Below, piece by piece: positions 59,697 through 64,000 of a stretch of 64,000 nucleotides of DNA; the stretch's first letter is position 1; each line of letters opens with the position of its first letter. The stretch is taken from contig CBDDBN010000028.1 in the NCBI GenBank assembly GCA_965225735.1, positions 248,001-312,000 on the forward strand, written 5' to 3'. The notes beneath the pieces were generated by a model, which was given only the letters and a program-made list of their open reading frames with translations, was not told the DNA's origin and did no database searches. A program made the position numbers and the translations under genes. This stretch comes from Denitrobaculum sp965225735. Lineage in GTDB: Bacteria > Pseudomonadota > Alphaproteobacteria > Kiloniellales > Kiloniellaceae.

Positions 59697-60158
59697 ATGA
59701 AACGCCTCCTTTTCGCCGCCGCCCTTGTATTGCTGACAGCGCCCGCGGTTGCCCAAGACAAAACAGCGCTCGCCACGCAGTATGTAAATATGCCCGGAGT
59801 GCAGAACATGATGACCGAGATGTTCTCTCCGACCGCAATGGCAGACCAAATGGCCGCGACCCTGCCAGCCAACATAACCTTGAGCGAGGAACAGAAACAA
59901 AAGATCGGCGTTGTAATGTCTGACGCCATGAGCGACTTGCGGCCAAGACTAGAAGAGCTAATGGTCACCGGGGTCGCCGACACTTTTAGCGCGGGCGAAC
60001 TGCAAGCCCTGATTGACTTTTACTCCTCCGAACATGGGGCGACTGTGATGAAGAAAATGGCCCCCTTCATGACGACCATACTGCGTCAGCTGCAGCCAGA
60101 AATGCACGAATTGCAGCGCAAGATCACACCAGAAATTGTTCGAATTTTGCAGGAGTAA
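59697..60158 (+). CDS. Exported DUF2059 protein (153 aa)
   Basis: A periplasmic protein of the DUF2059 family: signal peptide in residues 1-19 (MKRLLFAAALVLLTAPAVA), then an all-helical body with the signature VADTFSAGELQALIDFYSSEHGATVMKKM and the closing region MTTILRQLQPEMHEL. Function unknown. The ATG at 59697 starts the signal peptide; the open frame to 59460 is spurious. Composition returns to the local GC-rich norm here. Confidence 0.88.
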   Translation: MKRLLFAAALVLLTAPAVAQDKTALATQYVNMPGVQNMMTEMFSPTAMADQMAATLPANITLSEEQKQKIGVVMSDAMSDLRPRLEELMVTGVADTFSAGELQALIDFYSSEHGATVMKKMAPFMTTILRQLQPEMHELQRKITPEIVRILQE

Positions 60159-60294
60159 TCCGCAACCATCGACCGTCGCTTTTGGGATAGCGCCCAGACT
60201 GCTTCAGATCTAATTGCCATAGTGAGGTCGATGAACAGCTCTTGAACGAGAGAGCCGGGGCTTACGCGCCTCAATCCTCTCTACTTCAAAGGGT

Positions 60295-60358
60295 TAGATC
60301 AGATTCACCGGGTGAATGGATCACTACAAGCGATTCCATGTAACCCGGATCTGATCTA
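60295..60358. repeat. 64-bp nested inverted-repeat element (MITE-like)
   Basis: Terminal arms TAGATCAGAT (60295-60304) and ATCTGATCTA (60349-60358) are perfect inverted copies. Inside lies the palindrome ATTCACC-G-GGTGAAT (60303-60317), and CCGGGT (60309-60314) is mirrored by ACCCGG (60343-60348). The whole can fold into a cruciform or long hairpin. It ends 20 bp before the GFA start codon, so it lies in that gene's leader. Copy number in the genome is unknown. Confidence 0.6.
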
Positions 60359-60378
60359 TGGCGAAACAGGAGAGTCAC

Positions 60379-60807
60379 ATGACGACGCGCGGCCGTTGCC
60401 TTTGCGGAAAAACCTCTTGGGAGTTCGACGGCGAAGTCACCTGGGCTTGCTATTGTCACTGCGACGATTGCCGACGTAACTGCGCCGCGCCGGTGGTGGC
60501 CTGGCTCGGCGTCCCAATCAAAAACTTCCGTTGGTCGGGCGCAGCGCCGAGATCGTTTCAGAGCTCAAAGGGTGTGACCCGGCACTTTTGCGCGGCCTGT
60601 GGCTCCCCAATGGGGTTCGAAGCAGAACACTATGCCGGCGGAATGCACCTCTACGCCGCGTCTTTGGACGATCCCAACGACTTCAAGCCGACCTTTCACG
60701 TCAATTACCAAAGCAAGCTGCCATGGCTTGAGATGAACGACGATCTTCCGAAGTACGAGGGCACCCTGCTGCATGCCCCGAAAGACCTCAGCGATTATGA
60801 GGTCTGA
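60379..60807 (+). CDS. GFA family glutathione-dependent formaldehyde-activating-like protein (142 aa)
   Basis: A zinc-binding Mss4-fold protein of the GFA family. Cysteine pattern is complete: RCLCGKTSWEF, CYCHCDDCRR and HFCAACGSPMGF give the structural and catalytic zinc sites. Most family members are not true glutathione-formaldehyde activators, so function is open. The ATG at 60379 has AGGAG 7 bases upstream; an in-frame ATG at 60358 falls on the inverted-repeat end. It converges with the DUF4112 gene, overlapping it by 20 bp. Confidence 0.9.
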   Translation: MTTRGRCLCGKTSWEFDGEVTWACYCHCDDCRRNCAAPVVAWLGVPIKNFRWSGAAPRSFQSSKGVTRHFCAACGSPMGFEAEHYAGGMHLYAASLDDPNDFKPTFHVNYQSKLPWLEMNDDLPKYEGTLLHAPKDLSDYEV

Positions 60808-61165
60808 CAACGGCCCGGTTTTCCAGATGCCGCCTGAGCAGTCCGACGTTCCGCCGGTTCGCCTTGAAGACAAGATCGAACAAATCTCCGGCGATAGGAA
60901 CGCTGCCCACTGCGGAATCGATGCCGACATTGATGAGCATGCGCGCAACCAGTGACATCGGCGCGCCGAGACTGCGCGCCTTTACGACAATGTAAAGGCT
61001 CAGCAAAGCCCCTGCCCCGTCGCCTAGCCCTGGGATAAAGCCGAGCAGACCGTCCAGCCCGACGCGAAAGCGGGTGCCCGGGATACCGAACTGCGCATCG
61101 AGCAACGCCGCCAGGCGCTCCAGCTCGGCGACCTCAGGATCGGTCGATAGGTCGTTCTCTGTCAT
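60788..61165 (-). CDS. DUF4112 protein (125 aa)
   Basis: A small membrane-associated protein of family DUF4112: leader LERLAALLDAQFGIPGTRFRVGLDGLLGFIPGLGDGAGALLSLYIV, then MSLVARMLINVGIDSAVGSVPIAGDLFDLVFKANRRN, both conserved blocks with glycine-rich helices. Function is unknown. The ATG at 61165 is chosen; 35 codons upstream in the same frame overlap the MarR gene end and are not family-like. It overlaps the GFA gene by 20 bp at its end. Confidence 0.88.
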   Translation of the reverse strand: MTENDLSTDPEVAELERLAALLDAQFGIPGTRFRVGLDGLLGFIPGLGDGAGALLSLYIVVKARSLGAPMSLVARMLINVGIDSAVGSVPIAGDLFDLVFKANRRNVGLLRRHLENRAVVRPHNR

Positions 61166-61190
61166 GCTTGCTCGTTTCGCCTCCGCACCC

Positions 61191-61649
61191 TCACATCTTG
61201 GGGTCGCCATCTTCGGGAATCTTGGCCGCCCTACGCAGAAGCCGGACCACCTCCTGGCGTTCCGCCGCATTCATGTGCGCCAGAAACTCTTCATTCACCG
61301 CCGCAATCACACCCGGCAATTCGGCTGCCTTTTTACGCCCTTTCTCGGTCAGGAAAATCAAGACCGAGCGCCGGCTCTTCGGATCGGGCCGGCGCTCCAC
61401 AAATCCGGCTTCGACCAAGGCGTCCACGTTCCGGCTCGTATGATACTCGGGAAACTCCAGCAACCGCCCCAATTCCCGCTGATTGATACCCTCCCGGTCG
61501 CTGAGCATACGCAGGTTGGCAAAGATCTTTTTATCGACCCCGATCTCCGCCAGGCGCTCCTTCATCAGGTTATCCATACGGCGTGCGAGCAGCTGCAGCA
61601 AGAAGCCGAAACTGGACTGTCTTTGGCGCTGGGTTCTGGAAATCTGCAT
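61191..61649 (-). CDS. MarR family regulator (152 aa)
   Basis: Winged-helix MarR regulator: dimer helix FGFLLQLLARRMDNLMKERLAEIGV, DNA-binding part INQRELGRLLEFPEYHTSRNVDALVEAGFVERRPDPKSRRSVLIFLTEKG (residues ~58-107), closing helices. The ATG at 61649 gives a normal N-terminus; the frame upstream runs through the operator region. It faces nnrU across a 204-bp gap full of TTGCA palindromes, and is followed by the DUF4112 gene 25 bp downstream, so it may control both. Confidence 0.9.
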   Translation of the reverse strand: MQISRTQRQRQSSFGFLLQLLARRMDNLMKERLAEIGVDKKIFANLRMLSDREGINQRELGRLLEFPEYHTSRNVDALVEAGFVERRPDPKSRRSVLIFLTEKGRKKAAELPGVIAAVNEEFLAHMNAAERQEVVRLLRRAAKIPEDGDPKM

Positions 61650-61688
61650 AGCGGTGTTCCGGCATTTCGATCTATTAAGTACAAACAC

Positions 61689-61749
61689 TTGCAGCCTGCA
61701 ACTGATGCAAGGAAAGCATTTGCGCAAGGCTTTTTGTTTGCATATGCAA
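61689..61749. promoter_or_regulatory. Cluster of TTGCA palindromes between MarR and nnrU
   Basis: Three inverted repeats share TTGC half-sites: TTGCAG-C-CTGCAA (61689-61701), TTGCGCAA (61720-61727) and TTGCATATGCAA (61738-61749). They lie 40-100 bp upstream of the MarR start, in the divergent promoter gap. MarR dimers bind such short palindromes, so these are the likely operator sites for the regulator next to them. Confidence 0.7.
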
Positions 61750-61853
61750 GTATCGCATCTGCAAGAGATGAGGTCGAGGACGCCAAGGTCAATCCGCATG
61801 ACGCATCGTTCCCCGACAAGGTCAGCAACAGTTCGTACGATAGGAGAGTTTCA

Positions 61854-62420
61854 GTGATTTACTTGAGTCTCGGTGTGGTTCTCTGGAGCGTTATTCACTT
61901 CGTCCCGAGCCTCGCACCGGCGCTTAAGGCCCGCGTCATCGAGAGCTTCGGCGCCAAGGCCTATAAAATCATCTTCTCCCTCACGGTGGTGGCCGCGATT
62001 CTACTGATGATCTTCGGATGGCGATCGAGCGATCCCAGCTTTCTCTATGGCTTCGGCGTCTGGACCGGCCCGGTCACGACCCTCTTGATGCTCGCCGCCT
62101 TTATCCTCTTCGGCGCGGCGAAACACCCAACGCGCATCAAGCGCTTCGTCCGGCACCCTCAGCTCACCGGGCTGGTCGTCTGGGCGATCGCGCACCTCCT
62201 TTCCAACGGCGACAGCCGCTCCCTGGTGCTCTTCGGCGGACTGGGCCTCTGGGCTCTGGTCGAGATCTTCCTGATCTCCGCCCGCGAAGGGGCCTGGATC
62301 AAGCCGGACGCGCCGGCGCTTGCCATCGAATTCAAGGGTCTCGCGATCAGCATCGCCATCTTTATCGGCGCAATGGCGCTGCATCCCTGGTTCGCCGGCG
62401 TCCCGGTCATAGCGCGATAA
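61854..62420 (+). CDS. NnrU family membrane protein (188 aa)
   Basis: An integral membrane protein with five to six helices of the NnrU family, first linked to nitrite/nitric-oxide respiration in Rhodobacter. Key parts: LGVVLWSVIHFVPSLAPALKARVIESFGAKAYKIIFSLTVVAA and PTRIKRFVRHPQLTGLVVWAIAHLLSNGDSRSLVLFGG, where the histidines in RHPQL and WAIAHLL are typical and could bind heme or isoprenoid (NnrU is related to 15-cis-zeta-carotene isomerase). Start is a GTG at 61854 with AGGAG 8 bases upstream; the long frame before it is antisense to the MarR gene. Confidence 0.9.
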   Translation: MIYLSLGVVLWSVIHFVPSLAPALKARVIESFGAKAYKIIFSLTVVAAILLMIFGWRSSDPSFLYGFGVWTGPVTTLLMLAAFILFGAAKHPTRIKRFVRHPQLTGLVVWAIAHLLSNGDSRSLVLFGGLGLWALVEIFLISAREGAWIKPDAPALAIEFKGLAISIAIFIGAMALHPWFAGVPVIAR

Positions 62421-62506
62421 ACCGAATGAGCATCCAAGTCGGGGCGGCCGTTCGGAAAAGGCTGCGTGAGTAGGTCTTTGCGGGCGAAAGGTGTTAGAAC
62501 CACCTC

Positions 62507-63106
62507 ATGAGCGATATGCGGATCCCAAGCGACATTCTCGAAGGCCTTAAGGCGCGCCACGCCGAACCTCAGCGGCATTACCACACTTGGGCGCATATCG
62601 AAGCCTTACTGGCCTGGTTCAACGAGACAAAGGCGCAGCTCACGGAGCCGCAGGCGGTCGAATTGGCCATTCTCTATCACGACGCCGTCTACGATCCGCG
62701 CTCGAAAGACAACGAGGCACGGAGCGCGGCACTCATGCTCTCGGACCTCGAGAACCTGTTCCCGCGAAGCCTTATTACAAAAGCCGAAACCCTTATTCTT
62801 GCCACCGCCGGGCATGCGCTGCCGGAAACCAGCGACGATAACCTGCTATCCGATTGCGCTTTCTTCCTCGATATGGACCTCTCGATCCTCGGCGCAGAGG
62901 ACGAAGTCTTCGATGCTTACGAGGAGGCAATCCGCAAGGAATACGCCTTCGTCCCGCCGGAGGACTACCGGAAAGGCCGCGGCGCGATCCTGCAAAACTT
63001 CCTGGATCGGCAGCGGCTGTATTTCACAGCCCACTTCCGTGATCTCCTAGAGACCCGGGCGCGCCAAAACCTGCAGCGGAGCCTCGCGCAGCTAGCGCGG
63101 AGCTAG
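62507..63106 (+). CDS. HD-superfamily metal-dependent phosphohydrolase-like protein (199 aa)
   Basis: Predicted metal-dependent HD hydrolase (COG4339-like). Ligands: His in RHYHTWAHIEALL (about residues 24-30), His-Asp in LAILYHDAVYDP (58-59) and the final Asp in FFLDMDLSILGAED (~119). The conserved NEARSAALML and YRKGRGAILQNFLDRQRLYFT segments support the family. The substrate is unknown. The ATG at 62507 is used. It lies 86 bp after nnrU on the same strand and ends 22 bp before the convergent metallopeptidase gene. Confidence 0.86.
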   Translation: MSDMRIPSDILEGLKARHAEPQRHYHTWAHIEALLAWFNETKAQLTEPQAVELAILYHDAVYDPRSKDNEARSAALMLSDLENLFPRSLITKAETLILATAGHALPETSDDNLLSDCAFFLDMDLSILGAEDEVFDAYEEAIRKEYAFVPPEDYRKGRGAILQNFLDRQRLYFTAHFRDLLETRARQNLQRSLAQLARS

Positions 63107-63128
63107 TCCGCGCGAAACTCCGCGCCAC

Positions 63129-63986
63129 CTACCACTGAGGCAGTCCGTTCTCGGCCCGATAAAAGTGCACAGCAAAGCGCCCATAGCTATCGGCATTCAT
63201 AAGAGCCTGCTCCTTCGTCAGACCCTTGGCGCGGAAGGAACCAGTGTCATCATCGGTGTAGCCGCTCTCACCAAAATCCGCGGTATTGGCGAATTTGTGC
63301 GTTGCCTCATGGATGAAGAGCTTCGTGGCGATCAGAGAATCGGACTTGATGCCACCGACACTCATATGGATATCGCCCTTGTAGCCCTGTCTCAATTGGC
63401 CGTTGCCTGGGTTGTAAGCCCCCGGCGTGCGGTGGGAGCGATTGGCGTTTGAGCCGTGATAGGTTGTTACATAACCCCTGGCGCCACCTGATTTATTGTA
63501 AACCTTAACCGACAGATCCGAGTTGTTCACGCCGGTGTTTGTCAGCCTCAGCACGGCCATAATGGCGTCGAACTCACTCGCGCTGGGGCCGTTGCTATAG
63601 TCCGTAAGGAAGTACTTACCCGCCCACTGCTTGAAACGATCACTCACGCCGTTTGCGCCGTGTGTTTGCATGTAGCCGATCGTTGTATCGAGCGCCAATC
63701 TACTTTCATTGACGGCATCGATCAGACCGCTTCTGACTTCGCTGCCGGATTTGAAGACTGCGGCGTAACTATATTTCACATGTACCTGACCGCCTTGCGG
63801 TGGTTTCAGGTTACCTCCAGAAAGATAGAGTTTCGGCACGGATTGAGTCTCCCGCTTTGTGATACCACCCAAAGAACGAGTCCTGGCCCGCGCACTCATA
63901 TTGAACGAGTGGGCAGGCTGTCGCACTCGGAAAGGTTGCCTTAATTCTTGTGCCGATTGTGTGTAAAATGAAGCTGGCCTGCTCAA
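63129..63986 (-). CDS. M35-like (aspzincin) zinc metallopeptidase domain protein, 5' end at or beyond the window edge
   Basis: The C-terminal third carries LFIHEATHKFANTADFGESGY (HExxH at 226-230, Asp237 as possible third ligand) and MNADSYGRFAVHF (264-276). HExxH followed by Asp and an N-A-D-S-Y/H-x-x-F block is the layout of deuterolysin/Lys-specific (aspzincin, M35) endopeptidases. The first ~60 residues are basic and low-complexity (FRVRQPAHSFNMSARARTR), and the middle (FDAIMAVLRLTNTGVNNSDLSVKVY) is not recognised. No signal peptide is seen. The frame is open to base 64000, so the true start may be outside; TTG 63986 or ATG 63899 are inner options. Confidence 0.72.
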   Translation of the reverse strand: MSRPASFYTQSAQELRQPFRVRQPAHSFNMSARARTRSLGGITKRETQSVPKLYLSGGNLKPPQGGQVHVKYSYAAVFKSGSEVRSGLIDAVNESRLALDTTIGYMQTHGANGVSDRFKQWAGKYFLTDYSNGPSASEFDAIMAVLRLTNTGVNNSDLSVKVYNKSGGARGYVTTYHGSNANRSHRTPGAYNPGNGQLRQGYKGDIHMSVGGIKSDSLIATKLFIHEATHKFANTADFGESGYTDDDTGSFRAKGLTKEQALMNADSYGRFAVHFYRAENGLPQW

Positions 63987-64000
63987 AGCCAGAGGGTCAA

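Noticed and set aside
61074..61853. Upstream extension of the NnrU frame
   Set aside because: Antisense to the MarR gene and across the operator region; the GTG at 61854 with AGGAG explains the start.
1..64000. CRISPR arrays, insertion sequences, prophage genes, rRNA and tRNA
   Set aside because: None seen: no regularly spaced repeats, transposase or integrase motifs, nor RNA-gene signatures on reading both strands.

Overview
The window looks like chromosomal DNA of a free-living alphaproteobacterium, most like the Rhodospirillales/Kiloniellales group. The basis is the cluster order glyA-nrdR-ribD-ribE-ribBX-ribH-nusB-thiL, a MucR/Ros regulator, a SAM-II riboswitch, an aspartate-type HemB, LdtR-like MarR and NnrU proteins, and PEP-CTERM proteins. 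The species call is inference from gene content only. Most genes are GC-rich and tightly packed. AT-richer stretches stand out at about 11.9-13.3 kb, 43.2-43.5 kb and 56.7-59.7 kb. I see no tRNA, rRNA, CRISPR array, transposase or phage module.

Layout. 0-4.3 kb: start of a membrane pyrophosphatase gene, an MFS transporter, a small EamA-like protein, PhzF, YciI and a FliL-like protein. 4.4-11.8 kb (all minus): riboflavin, thiamine and one-carbon housekeeping genes with clear terminators. 12-14.5 kb: mucR, mostly non-coding AT-rich DNA, a small conserved protein and a MarR regulator. 14.6-20.7 kb (minus): valine catabolism (isobutyryl-CoA dehydrogenase, hydroxyisobutyryl-CoA hydrolase, hydroxyisobutyrate dehydrogenase), then VOC, SDR and LysE genes. 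21-24.2 kb: aldo-keto reductase, nitrilase-family amidase and small unknowns. 24.3-27 kb: SAM-II riboswitch plus terminator ahead of metY, then hemB. 27-33.5 kb: LysR plus a five-gene polyamine ABC importer and aminobutyraldehyde dehydrogenase operon in the order of E. coli ydcSTUVW.

34.7-38.9 kb: a compact operon of DUF1537 kinase, PdxA-like dehydrogenase and a TIM-barrel/cupin fusion, facing a divergent LysR gene; this looks like a four-carbon acid-sugar catabolic unit with an unassigned third protein. 38.9-43.2 kb: fabI, a DUF3141 PhaC-like hydrolase and ackA. 43.5-47.6 kb: BCCT transporter, LysR, DUF1127 and DUF533. 47.6-50.8 kb: an SMP-30-like lactonase and a PhyH-type dioxygenase facing a LacI regulator, with two identical operator cores between them. 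50.8-54.4 kb: two PEP-CTERM surface proteins and a 7TMR-DISM receptor joined to an AraC DNA-binding domain. 54.4-64 kb: methyltransferase, LysR, UspA, an AT-rich accessory patch (PAS protein, beta-lactamase-fold hydrolase), DUF2059, a GFA enzyme behind a 64-bp nested inverted repeat, DUF4112, MarR/NnrU with clustered palindromes, an HD phosphohydrolase and an M35-like metallopeptidase at the edge.

The least explained items are the TIM-barrel/cupin fusion operon, the membrane AraC receptor beside PEP-CTERM genes, and the nested inverted-repeat element. The best supported regulatory findings are the SAM-II riboswitch and the paired LacI-type operators.
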